Shown piece after piece: positions 9,201 through 17,621 of a DNA stretch of 34,459 nt; position 1 is the stretch's first letter, and every line of letters starts with the position of its first letter. Origin of the DNA: an uncultured Clostridia bacterium (lineage in GTDB: Bacteria > Bacillota > Clostridia > Christensenellales > Borkfalkiaceae); NCBI GenBank assembly GCA_947629225.1, contig CANRCY010000002.1, positions 1 through 34,459 of the forward strand, written 5' to 3'. A model generated the notes under the pieces. That model did not search any database, had not been told where the DNA came from, and saw nothing but the letters and a program-made list of their open reading frames with translations. The translations under genes and the position numbers were made by a program.

Positions 9201-12200
9201 ATCTGGAACATCAATGCGCTCCGCACGCTCACCATTCCCGCGAGCGTGACCCTGATCGAAACGCAGGCGATCGGCTATTCGAGCACCTCCTATGCCGATC
9301 TCGAAACGCTCACCTTCAAGGCGGCGGCAAACGGTGCGGCAGAACAGCCTCTCGAGATCAGAGAGGGCGCCTTCTACACGCTGCGCGCGCTCAAACACCT
9401 CACCCTTCCTTCCCGCCTCACGGACCTCAACTTCTACACGATGTTCGGCGATACGTATCCCGATTCGTACTCGATCTTCAAGCCGAGCCAGTTAGAGACG
9501 CTTGACTTCGTCGGCGACGGCGGCGTCTATTCCGTCAAGGACAACGGCGCTCTGTACAAGGATAACGGTGCAGACGGGTTGGAGCTCGTGTTCTATCCCT
9601 CGAATGCCGAAACGTTCGAGCTCGACCCGAATACGACCTCGATCGGCGACGACGCCGTGCGCGACAATACCACGATCACCGCGATCGAAATCCCCGCCGT
9701 GGTCACGAATATCGGCGCCCGCGCGTTCTACGGAACGGGCGAAGTGGCGACGCTCACCTTCAAGGGCGAAGCGGGCAAGCTCACCATCGGCGAGTACGCC
9801 TTCTACGGTTGCGGGGATGACCTCTATTCGTGGGATCCCGTCATACTCGACCAGCTCGTGCTTCCCGTCAATCTCGTCCGCCTCGGCGCGCATGCCTTCG
9901 GCGACACGAAGATCAAGAAAGTCACCCTCAACAGCGACGCCGTCATCGACGACGGTGCGTTTGCGGACGACTACGGCGATTCCGAAGTCACCGAGCTTGT
10001 CATCGGACCGAACGTCAAAAACATCAACTTCCGTTCGGTGTTCGGCGCCAAGGTCACCACGATCACGGTCGATCCCGACAATCCTTACTACGACAGCGAG
10101 GACAACGTGATCTACACCAAGAACTACGGCGAGCTCGTGTGGTACAATCTCTCCGCGCTCGGCGACGGCAATTTCGTATTGCCCGATTCCGTCACCCGTA
10201 TCGGCGCGAATACCTTTAAGGATATGGCGGCGCTCAGAAGCATCACCATTCCCGCAAGCGTCACCTACATCGGGCAAGAGGCGTTCTCGGGTTGCAGCGG
10301 GCTCGCAAACGTCATCTTCAAGGCGCCCGAAAACGGCGCCGAGAGGGCAGAGCTCACCATCGGCAACGAGGCGTTCTATAACTGCAAGTCGCTCGTCTCG
10401 ATCACCCTTCCCGAAGGGACCACGAGCCTCGGCTCCAAGATGTTCACGGGGTGCGATAAGCTCACCGAAGTAAATCTTCCCGCCTCGCTCGAACACATCG
10501 AGCCCGTCTACGACTACAACCAGTACAGCGGCAAAACGTCGACCCAGCTCGGCATGTTCTCCGATTCCTATTCGAACATCCTTGCCGTGCTCACGGTCGC
10601 CGAGGGCGGGCAGCACTACTCCGCCAAGGAAGACGTGCTCTACTCTCTCCGTCTCGACGAAAAGACGCAGACTTATGTCGAAGACGAGGTCCTGTACAGG
10701 GCTCCGAAGTCGGCGCACACGTCGGTCACCCTTCCCGATACCATCAGTTACATCTGGGATCGTTCCTTCTATTCCTACTCGACGACCAATCCGAGCACGC
10801 TCACCACGCTCATCTTCCCCGAGACCCTCGCAAAGAGGACGGATAAAGAGGGCAACGAGGTAGACGGCACGCTCGAGATCGGCGACTATGCCTTCTACGG
10901 CAACGTCTCCCTCAAATCGGTCGTATTGCCGCAGGGCGTTACCGTCATCGGCGAAGACGCATTCAACAGCTGTCCGTTCACAAGCTTCGTCGTGCCCAAG
11001 ACGGTCACCTCGATCCGCGCGAGCGCATTCAGATATTGCCAGGAGCTCCGCACCCTCACCTTCGAAGAGGGCGGCACAGAGCCTCTCCGCATCGAGGACG
11101 TCACGGAGTACAGCTCCTACGGCTTCGTGTATAATTGTAGCCGTCTGAGAAAGGTCGAACTTCCCGAACGTACGAGCTACATCGGCGAAGCGGCGTTCGG
11201 TCTTTGCGAACTTCCCGACGGGGTCGTGATCCCGACCACCGTCCGCGAGATCGGAGAGAGTGCGTTCGAGCAGTCGAAGATCCCCACCGTGACCTTCACG
11301 AAGGGCAGTAAGCTCGAGAGCATCGGCTACCAGGCGTTCTACTCTTCCAAGCTCGAATCGATCGTCATTCCCGCTTCCGTCCGCTTCATCGACAATCAGG
11401 CGTTCGCCAACTGCGAATCGCTCAAGAGCTTCGTCGTGGAAGACAACAGCGAGCTCGAAACGATCGGCGATGCGAACTACGGCAACATCGCACCCAACGT
11501 CTTCTCGGGTTGCTATAACCTTGCCGAGGTGAGCTTCGGCGAGAACTCCAAGCTCAGATACATCGGTCAGGAAATGTTTGCGCACTGCGTCTCGCTCAAG
11601 AGCATCGTCATTCCGCTCAGCGTCGAAGAGATCGGCAAAAACGCATTCCTGATCTCCGAATACGACGTCGGCAAGACGGGCAATCCCGACGACCTCGGTT
11701 TAACGTCCATCACGTTCGAACAGAAGGAAGATCGGCTCAGCAAGCTCCATGTCGTCGGGCAGGCGTTCTCGGGCACGCAGATCACCGAGTTCCGCTTCCC
11801 CGAAACGGAGAACGAAATCGTCCTCAAAGACAATGTCTTCCTGGGTTGTGCAAATCTTGCCACCGTCTACATCAGCAGCAAGATCTACAACCTGAAAAAC
11901 GCCTTCCTCGGCTGCACCAAGATCACGAAGATCGAAGTCTCCGCGGATAACCCGAGCTATGAGATCGACGCAAAACAGCCCTTCCTCAGAAGCAAGACGA
12001 ACGGGGATATCCTCCTCGTCTTCGGCGCAGTGACGGGCAGGCTCGAGATCGAAGATGGCTCCGTGCAGATCGGCGCTTCCGCCTTCTCGGGCACCGAGAT
12101 CACCGAAGTGTACATTCCTCGCAGCGTCATGCGTATCGGCGACTCTGCGTTCAAGGATTGTCTCTCTCTTCAAAAGGTCGAATTCGAATCGGGCAGTTCC

Positions 12201-15200
12201 CTCAACACCATCGGCTTGGAGGCGTTCAGCGGATGCGTTGCCCTCAACGATATCGACTTCACCAAGACCCTTCAGCTCAACACGTTGGTTGCAGACAAGA
12301 ACGGGTACAACAGCAACACCTTCGCGGGCTGTTCGAGCCTCACCGTGCTCGATTTCAGCAACACCCGCCTCACGACGATCGGGAGCGGCACGTTCGACGG
12401 ATGCACCGAATTGCAGACCCTCAGACTTCCGCGCACCCTCACGAGCATTTCGAGCCGGACGAGTTATAGTTATTATTCAGAATCTGTGCTCGGTCACACC
12501 AAGATCGCGTCCCTCGATCTGAGCAGAACGGGTCTCAAAGAGCTCCCGATGAACTTCTTCAAGGGAAGCGCGACGCTGGAAAGCGTTCAGTTCCCGAACT
12601 CCCTCAACACGATCGGTCCCTTCGCCTTCCAAGGTTGCACGGCGCTCACCGAGCTCGACCTTTCGGGCAACGGCGGGATCCAGGAGATCGGCAACTACGC
12701 GTTCGAGAGCTGCACGAACCTTGCGACCCTCAAACTGCCCACCTCCCTTCGGACCATCCGCTTCGCCGCATTCGCGAACGATACCCTCGTCACTTCCGTG
12801 AATCTCGATTTTGTCGAGGCGATCGAACTCAAAGCGTTCTACAACACGGGTCTCACCGAAGTTACGCTCTTGGGGAGAGTCACCAAATGGGGCGGCGGCG
12901 ACGATTGGAGCCAATCGTACTCCGGTTGGGATTGGCGTGCCGTCAGCGCAAGAGAGGACAACGGCATCTTCGCCGCCTGCAAAGACTTGAAGAAGGTCAC
13001 CTTCTCCTACACGCTTACCGCCGACTGCAAATTCGAGAGCTACACCTTCGCGCATTGCGACGCGCTCGACACCATCACGTTCGAGGAGGGCACGCAGGTC
13101 GCCACCCTTGGGCAATATATGTTCACATACTGCTCGGGGCTCAAGTCGGTCACCCTTCCCGCAAGCATCAACGATCTGAACTACGCCCGCGCTTTCCAAA
13201 ATTGCATCAACATGCAAATGCTCGACTTTTCCAAGACGGCGTTGACGGGTTTGGATAACAGCTTGTTCAGCGGTTGCGAAAACCTCGAAACGATCAAGCT
13301 GCCTCACGGGCTCACCTCCATCGATTACTACCTCTTCGAAGATATGACGAAGTTGCGCTCGGTCGAGATCCCCTCGAGCGTCACCTCGATCGGAAACTCC
13401 GCATTCGAAAACTGCACCTCGCTCACGTCCATTGACCTTCCCGAAGGGATCAAAACGATCGGCAGCTCTGCGTTCGAAGGTTCGGGGATCACTTCCATCA
13501 GGCTGCCCGCATCCCTTTCCGATTCCGGAAGCTACTACGGCGCACTCGGCACGAGCATCTTCGAAGATTGCGCGTCTCTCGGGTCCGTCACCTTTGCTCC
13601 CGGCATCGACATTCAAAAGATCCCGTCGAGCGCCTTCAAGAACTGCACGTCGCTCACGTCCATCACCCTTCCCGAAGGGCTCACCGATATCGGCGCGAAC
13701 GCCTTCCTCAACGCGGGGATCGTCTCCCTCACCCTTCCGTCGAGCCTGAAAGTGGTCGGGAACCTCGCCTTCTCGGGAAGCAAGATCATGAACGCCGAGA
13801 TCAAGGGCGGGCAGGTCATGGACTCCTCCTACTCCTACGCGTCCGTTCCCAAGCAGCTCTTTGAGGACTGCACAGCCCTTCTCACCGTCACCTTCGCAGA
13901 GGGCACGACGGAGATCGGCGAAAGCTGGTTCTCGGGTTGCAGTTCGCTCATGAGGGTCACCCTTCCCGAAAGTGCGGCGACCCTCGGCAAGAACGCCTTT
14001 GCAAACTGCACGTCGCTCCAGGACATCGACCTGCAACATGTCTCCTCGATCGGCGAGGGCGCGTTCACGGGTTGCGAAACGCTCTTTAAGAGCGAGCAGA
14101 ACTGGCAAGACGGCGTGTTCTACCTCGGCGGACAGATCGTCGCCTTCGACGAAGATCGTCTCAAGGCGGCAAACGGCATTGTCAACGTGAAAGATGGCAC
14201 GGGAAGTATCGGCAACAAGACCTTCTCGGGCGCGCAAGAGCTCAAAAAGATCGTGCTGCCCGCAAGCGTCACTTCGATCGGCGCTAACGCCTTCGAAAAC
14301 TGCGTCGCCCTCACGGAGGCAGACCTCTCTGCGTCCTCCGTCACGGAGATCCCCGCCAGTGCGTTCATCGGTTGCACGGCTTTGACGAAGTTCTCCTTCC
14401 CCAAAGCGATCGAATCGATCGGCTCCTCCGCCTTCAACAAGACGGGTCTCACCGAGATCACGATCCCCGCAACCGTCTCTACGCTTGGGTCGAGCGCCTT
14501 TGCAGATTCCTCGCTTGAAAGTATCACCTTCGAAGACGGCGCGCTCACCGCTCTTCCGAGCAGCTTGTTCAGCGGTTGCGAATCTCTTACAAGCGTCAAG
14601 CTCGGCACGAAGATCATCGAACTCAACATGTATGTCTTCGAAAACTGCACCGCGCTCGAAACGATCGACCTGTCTCATCTCGAGGTCATCGGCTCCTCCG
14701 CCTTCAGGGGCGCGGGGCTCACGAGCGTCACGATCCCCGAGGCGATCAAGGGCTCCTATCCCAACAACCTCGGCGCGAACGCCTTCGAAAACTGCACGAA
14801 ACTTGCGAAGGTAGAGTTCGCTTCCGAAGAGAACTTCACCAACCTTTCGGGTTCGCTGTTCAAGGGCTGCACCGCGCTCAAGACCATCACCCTTCCCGCA
14901 AGCGTCACCGCGATCAACGAGAGCACGTTCGAGAATTCGGGGCTTCAGTCCATCGTCATTCCCGAATCCGTCGTGGGCATTGGCGCGAACGCCTTCAAGG
15001 GTTGCGCCGAACTCACGAGCGTCACTCTTTCCAAGGGTCTCAAAAATCCGCCGAGCTATTCGAGCTCCGTTGCGAGCGGCTTGTGCGAAGGCGCGTTCGA
15101 AAACTGCGTCAAGCTCGCCTCGATCGACTTCACCGCCTGCACCTCGCTCACCGAGCTCCCGAGCAGACTGTTCACGGGTTGCACCCTTTTGAATGACATC

Positions 15201-16013
15201 ACCCTTCCCGCGGGTCTCACGAGGATCGGGATGAACTGCTTCGAAGGCACTGCCTTCACCGAGTTCACCATTCCCGAAACCGTCTCCGCGATCGGCACGG
15301 GCGCGTTCAAGGGCTTGTCCATCACAACGATCACCCTTCCCGCCGCCCTTGTAGATTACGAAGAAGATTACAGTTATTATGACGGCTACGTCTGGGTTGA
15401 CGGCTTCGGCGAAGGCGTGTTCGAGAACTGCACAGAGCTTACCACGGTGATTTTTGCGGAAGGATGCAAGCTCACCGAGCTCTCCGCAAACACCTTCAAA
15501 GGCTGCTCGTCGCTTTCCGAGATCACCCTTCCCGATGGGCTCGATCAGGTTTGCGAATCGGCGTTCAAGGGTTGCGTTGCTCTCAAACATCTCAAACTGC
15601 CGATCACCGTGAAATACTTCGGCAACGACATGTTCAGCGGCTGTTCGTTCGACCTGCTCGAGATCCCGAGCAGCAAGGATACCGACTATTACGAGCGGTA
15701 CTTCTCGGAATTCGTCTCCGTCAAGGTGGTCTCCATTCTCGACGGTTGCACCGAGCTCAACGAGTATCTCTCCACGGTCGCCAATCTGCCCGGACTTCAA
15801 AAGATCATTCTGCCCAAGACAATTGACCGTTACGACGTCGACTATAAGGGCATAGGTCCTTTCGACAATCTTCCTTCGACCGTCCAACTTTGCTTCGTCG
15901 GCAGCGAAGAGGAGATGAAGACGAACTTCGGCGAAAGCGAATGGGAGGAGTTCAAGGCGACCTTCCCCGAAGATGCAAACGTCGTTTACGAGTACAAAGA
16001 GAACGCAGACTGA
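6285..16013 (+). CDS. Giant BspA-like leucine-rich-repeat surface lipoprotein (3242 aa)
   Basis: The signal peptide MKRRLLLLLSVFFAVIG ends in a lipobox (FAS-Cys24), so the product is probably lipid-anchored outside the membrane. Residues 30-115 form a small beta domain. Two InlB/Flg_new-type repeats follow (about 117-265, each ending LYARF or LYAVW), then several Fn3-like segments (about 270-670), then two more Flg_new-type repeats ending at AHW and AQW (about 675-830). From about residue 831 to 3150 runs an array of LRR_5 repeats of about 23 residues, consensus roughly F-x-N-C-T-S-L-T-S-I-x-L-P. It is interrupted by DGVLY-type inserts. BspA-family proteins bind host or bacterial ligands in other species; the ligand here is unknown. 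ATG 6285 follows AAGGAGAG. The gene is monocistronic, flanked by its own promoter and terminator. Confidence 0.93.
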   Translation: MKRRLLLLLSVFFAVIGVLTFASCKENPDVGGNLQAGEEAGDYYCEVGGEKCTLSLTQECGFTLDVGGAPITGSYTPNGEVLAMKYDGGEISATYFNDVVTLEFEGTSYRFLRDVNYTVTFETNGGSTVSPVSVRNGKKAEKPEPPTKDGEVFVGWYTDNNFKSAYAFNEPVSSDLKLYARFVAPMDPEYTVSFDVNGGEGSFDPVQTIGHKLFELPVPEREDGAEFVGWWVSQYGDPEKLTYQYKVEQTLEESVTLYAVWAGEAPVVSVGEKLIEWNSVGVGATYSLTVKNLSVTDGDPVVVTWTGAQTSYNFDFTRQDAGEYEISVQSNNKEGKAYYKNKVLAKVSVFKVEGSTLMFNKVENAEKYLLAIECGDAGHHPGPIEIDANNPASYDFSGCEMKNGKIGFTVTATATGYLSSVSDKFEFSRVLDQVSGIDVEPNSEQLRWSSVPNAATYHVTVKQGDSTLYEEDVVDGTSFPLKNLDSGLYEISITPKARGWNSPAASTYSYQKNTLAAPANVRSDVANSKIVWDTVKGAVRYEVQIGSHTKSVTENEIPFTEEFREAGVSEYTVIVRAIAQDSANNSLWTDVYSVRYGELGNELRYRDGVLSWDPVFGVSSYELKLNDGEGVAYDNVSSIDVKELFTAEGTYRFALRALYADTGEKTIYATVQIYKLSFDTQGADQNIGSLYLATGDKVTLPGSEDVSLFGFDLDGWYTDPDEDKGERYDDGVYLDQNNRTVYAHWNPKMFHIKLVVAPYGIETEEITAGVDAFYRRRVELPIPESSDPIKGFTGWYDSPTGEVSFTRADGVIASYTQGGDITLYAQWIDVLSFTAITDGNGTITAYQVSKSKDINLSDLSLIHIPQYYQERPVTQVIDFTECTSLEIVEIPDSIQLISVATTESAFTGCTKLREIRIYETDYNGPKYYSDVDGVLLYNNPGTNLLELKLYPIGRDAEVFDIPDGVQVLPSNAIWNINALRTLTIPASVTLIETQAIGYSSTSYADLETLTFKAAANGAAEQPLEIREGAFYTLRALKHLTLPSRLTDLNFYTMFGDTYPDSYSIFKPSQLETLDFVGDGGVYSVKDNGALYKDNGADGLELVFYPSNAETFELDPNTTSIGDDAVRDNTTITAIEIPAVVTNIGARAFYGTGEVATLTFKGEAGKLTIGEYAFYGCGDDLYSWDPVILDQLVLPVNLVRLGAHAFGDTKIKKVTLNSDAVIDDGAFADDYGDSEVTELVIGPNVKNINFRSVFGAKVTTITVDPDNPYYDSEDNVIYTKNYGELVWYNLSALGDGNFVLPDSVTRIGANTFKDMAALRSITIPASVTYIGQEAFSGCSGLANVIFKAPENGAERAELTIGNEAFYNCKSLVSITLPEGTTSLGSKMFTGCDKLTEVNLPASLEHIEPVYDYNQYSGKTSTQLGMFSDSYSNILAVLTVAEGGQHYSAKEDVLYSLRLDEKTQTYVEDEVLYRAPKSAHTSVTLPDTISYIWDRSFYSYSTTNPSTLTTLIFPETLAKRTDKEGNEVDGTLEIGDYAFYGNVSLKSVVLPQGVTVIGEDAFNSCPFTSFVVPKTVTSIRASAFRYCQELRTLTFEEGGTEPLRIEDVTEYSSYGFVYNCSRLRKVELPERTSYIGEAAFGLCELPDGVVIPTTVREIGESAFEQSKIPTVTFTKGSKLESIGYQAFYSSKLESIVIPASVRFIDNQAFANCESLKSFVVEDNSELETIGDANYGNIAPNVFSGCYNLAEVSFGENSKLRYIGQEMFAHCVSLKSIVIPLSVEEIGKNAFLISEYDVGKTGNPDDLGLTSITFEQKEDRLSKLHVVGQAFSGTQITEFRFPETENEIVLKDNVFLGCANLATVYISSKIYNLKNAFLGCTKITKIEVSADNPSYEIDAKQPFLRSKTNGDILLVFGAVTGRLEIEDGSVQIGASAFSGTEITEVYIPRSVMRIGDSAFKDCLSLQKVEFESGSSLNTIGLEAFSGCVALNDIDFTKTLQLNTLVADKNGYNSNTFAGCSSLTVLDFSNTRLTTIGSGTFDGCTELQTLRLPRTLTSISSRTSYSYYSESVLGHTKIASLDLSRTGLKELPMNFFKGSATLESVQFPNSLNTIGPFAFQGCTALTELDLSGNGGIQEIGNYAFESCTNLATLKLPTSLRTIRFAAFANDTLVTSVNLDFVEAIELKAFYNTGLTEVTLLGRVTKWGGGDDWSQSYSGWDWRAVSAREDNGIFAACKDLKKVTFSYTLTADCKFESYTFAHCDALDTITFEEGTQVATLGQYMFTYCSGLKSVTLPASINDLNYARAFQNCINMQMLDFSKTALTGLDNSLFSGCENLETIKLPHGLTSIDYYLFEDMTKLRSVEIPSSVTSIGNSAFENCTSLTSIDLPEGIKTIGSSAFEGSGITSIRLPASLSDSGSYYGALGTSIFEDCASLGSVTFAPGIDIQKIPSSAFKNCTSLTSITLPEGLTDIGANAFLNAGIVSLTLPSSLKVVGNLAFSGSKIMNAEIKGGQVMDSSYSYASVPKQLFEDCTALLTVTFAEGTTEIGESWFSGCSSLMRVTLPESAATLGKNAFANCTSLQDIDLQHVSSIGEGAFTGCETLFKSEQNWQDGVFYLGGQIVAFDEDRLKAANGIVNVKDGTGSIGNKTFSGAQELKKIVLPASVTSIGANAFENCVALTEADLSASSVTEIPASAFIGCTALTKFSFPKAIESIGSSAFNKTGLTEITIPATVSTLGSSAFADSSLESITFEDGALTALPSSLFSGCESLTSVKLGTKIIELNMYVFENCTALETIDLSHLEVIGSSAFRGAGLTSVTIPEAIKGSYPNNLGANAFENCTKLAKVEFASEENFTNLSGSLFKGCTALKTITLPASVTAINESTFENSGLQSIVIPESVVGIGANAFKGCAELTSVTLSKGLKNPPSYSSSVASGLCEGAFENCVKLASIDFTACTSLTELPSRLFTGCTLLNDITLPAGLTRIGMNCFEGTAFTEFTIPETVSAIGTGAFKGLSITTITLPAALVDYEEDYSYYDGYVWVDGFGEGVFENCTELTTVIFAEGCKLTELSANTFKGCSSLSEITLPDGLDQVCESAFKGCVALKHLKLPITVKYFGNDMFSGCSFDLLEIPSSKDTDYYERYFSEFVSVKVVSILDGCTELNEYLSTVANLPGLQKIILPKTIDRYDVDYKGIGPFDNLPSTVQLCFVGSEEEMKTNFGESEWEEFKATFPEDANVVYEYKENAD

Positions 16014-16030
16014 TCTGCGTTCACACTGAA

Positions 16031-16057
16031 AAGGCAGGCGGTCTCGCCTGCCTTTTT
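16031..16057 (+). terminator. Rho-independent terminator of the giant lipoprotein gene
   Basis: GGCAGGCG (16033-16040) pairs with CGCCTGCC (16045-16052) around a GTCT loop, followed by TTTTT. Four A residues precede the stem, so it could also stop transcription on the other strand. It begins 17 bases after the stop codon. Confidence 0.9.
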
Positions 16058-16072
16058 CACTTTCCGAAATTT

Positions 16073-16175
16073 CCTCACTGTCCCGTTTAGGGAGGTGCGC
16101 CAAGGATAACCCCCTCGCTGTCCCTGAAAGGGAAAGTGGCATGAGCGGAGCGAATGCCGAAAGGGTTCTCTAAAA
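16073..16175. repeat. Dispersed intergenic repeat remnant, copy 2
   Basis: Contains CCTCACTGTCCC, then CCCTCGCTGTCCCTGAA, GTGGC and a segment ending AATGCCGAAAGGG. The second half resembles 5993-6036 of copy 1, with small insertions. Non-coding and diverged. The stretch from 16176 to 16258 holds nothing else that I can name. Confidence 0.5.
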
Positions 16176-16258
16176 CCCCTCGCAAAAAATGTCGCAAATT
16201 CACCCTTCTTGTGCGGGATTTACATTTTTGCATGGGAGTTTGGCATACATCTCAAATT

Positions 16259-16298
16259 ATACATGTTAAATTTATAAATTTTATATTTTCACATGTAT
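16259..16298. promoter_or_regulatory. Inverted repeat, candidate operator
   Basis: ATACATGT (16259-16266) and its exact reverse complement ACATGTAT (16291-16298) are separated by 24 bases. The centres are 32 bases apart, about three helical turns. The right arm ends four bases before the -35 hexamer of the MoxR operon. This geometry would suit a dimeric or looping regulator, but no regulator gene is nearby and AT-rich DNA can yield such arms by chance. Confidence 0.35.
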
Positions 16299-16302
16299 TT
16301 GC

Positions 16303-16332
16303 TTGACGGATTCTTGCCTTCGGATATATAAT
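16303..16332 (+). promoter_or_regulatory. Sigma-A promoter of the MoxR-VWA-lipoprotein operon
   Basis: TTGACG (16303-16308), an 18-base spacer, and a perfect TATAAT (16327-16332). A transcript would start near 16339, about 26 bases before the ATG at 16365. The spacer is 18 bases, as in the giant-lipoprotein promoter. Confidence 0.8.
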
Positions 16333-16364
16333 GTTATAGAGAAAGTATCGTAGAGGAGTTTACC

Positions 16365-17573
16365 ATGGAACGGAAAATATACGAAAAATACAGGAAACGC
16401 ATCGTCAAAGAGGGGATCCTGAAATCTGTTCTTTTGGGCGACATCATCGGTCTCGCCGTCTTCTTGGTCACCGCGTTCTTCTCGTGGTTTTTCGACTATA
16501 AGGCGGGCTTGTTCATTGCGCTCGCACTATTCGGGGTCATCAGCACGGCGGCTACTCTTTTGTTCTATTTCCTCCGCTACCGTCCTACGGTCAAGCAAGT
16601 CGCTTGCCGTATCGACGCGCTCGGTCTCGAAGAGCGCATGCTCACGATGACGGAGCTCGAGGGGGACGATTCCTATATCGCGAGAGCCCAGCGTGAAGAC
16701 ACGATCCGCGCGCTCGGCTCCGTCGACCACATGCTCTTGAAGATCGCGATCTCGGCGGCGATCATCGTGCCCTTCTGTATCTGTTGCGTACTCGGGCTCG
16801 GCATGGCGACCGTCGGCTCCCTCCACGTCGCGGGCATTATCCCGAGCGGGCTCGTAACGCTCACGCCCGACTATACCCCCGGCGTCTTCACCGCGATCTA
16901 TTCCGTCGAAGAGGGGGGCGAAGGCTCCATCATCTATTGGACGGGCGATTGGAGCTCCCCGACCCCCGTCAGCGAAACGGGCGATAAAGTCAAAGAGGGC
17001 GAAGACGCGAAAGCCGTCTATGCGATCCCCGCGGACGATTGGGTCTTTGTCTGTTGGTCGGACGGATGGGGCAATCCCTACCGTCAGGATACCGTCGTAG
17101 ACGAGGACATCTTCGTACAGGCAATTTTCGAACCCATGGACCCCGACCCCGAAGATTCCGAGGCGGAGGACAGCGCGAACAGCGAAGAGAACAGCGACCC
17201 GAGCCAGGAAGGACAGCAAGGTCAGCAGGGTCAAGAGGGGCAGGACGGTCAGCAGGATGGCGAGCCGCAGGAAGGCGACGCGCAGGGCGAAGGAAAGGAC
17301 GATTCGAACGGCGAACCCTCCGCAAACCCCGGGCAATCGGGCGCAAGCGGCGCGCGCGACCTCTCGAGCCAGCAGATCGTGGACGGGCAGACCTACTACG
17401 GCGACCAGTTCGACGACGCCTATCAATCGGCAAAGGACCGTCTGAGTTCGGACAGCAACATTCCCGACGATCTCAAAGGTCACATCGAGGACTATTACGA
17501 ATCGATCGAAACGGGCGGCGAAACGGGCAGAGACGGAAGCGGCTCGGAGGGCGGCTCCGACAGCGGCGACTGA
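16365..17573 (+). CDS. Membrane protein with extracytoplasmic Flg_new-like domain and acidic/Gln-Gly tail
   Basis: A 402-residue protein opening the MoxR operon. Three hydrophobic segments lie near residues 20-45, 48-71 and 124-150. Between the second and third is a soluble segment (VKQVACRIDALGLEERMLTM) that recalls the N-terminal region of DUF4175-type proteins found beside MoxR genes; that likeness is weak. Residues 165-265 resemble a Flg_new_2/InlB-type beta repeat (AIPADDWVFVCWSDGWGNPY, then a VQAIFE strand), a fold also seen in this locus's lipoproteins. Residues 265-335 are low complexity, rich in Glu, Asp, Gln and Gly with GQQ/GQE/GQD steps. The C-terminus is Gly/Ser/Asp rich. GAGGAG lies eight bases before the ATG. 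It probably acts at the membrane as a partner of the MoxR/VWA proteins, but its function is unknown. Confidence 0.82.
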   Translation: MERKIYEKYRKRIVKEGILKSVLLGDIIGLAVFLVTAFFSWFFDYKAGLFIALALFGVISTAATLLFYFLRYRPTVKQVACRIDALGLEERMLTMTELEGDDSYIARAQREDTIRALGSVDHMLLKIAISAAIIVPFCICCVLGLGMATVGSLHVAGIIPSGLVTLTPDYTPGVFTAIYSVEEGGEGSIIYWTGDWSSPTPVSETGDKVKEGEDAKAVYAIPADDWVFVCWSDGWGNPYRQDTVVDEDIFVQAIFEPMDPDPEDSEAEDSANSEENSDPSQEGQQGQQGQEGQDGQQDGEPQEGDAQGEGKDDSNGEPSANPGQSGASGARDLSSQQIVDGQTYYGDQFDDAYQSAKDRLSSDSNIPDDLKGHIEDYYESIETGGETGRDGSGSEGGSDSGD

Positions 17574-17621
17574 ATTAAAAAAACGAAAAATCATAAAAAA
17601 TAAAATAAGAGAGTGAAAGAC

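Noticed and set aside
8776-15720. Dense DNA-level repetition that might suggest a CRISPR array or tandem satellite
   Set aside because: The period is about 69 bases, in frame, and codes for LRR_5 units with varied codons. There are no identical direct repeats with unique spacers.
17574-17621. A-rich spacer before moxR as an internal promoter
   Set aside because: A TAAAAT is present at 17601-17606, but no -35 hexamer lies at a suitable distance. It is more likely an A-rich translation-enhancing leader within the operon.
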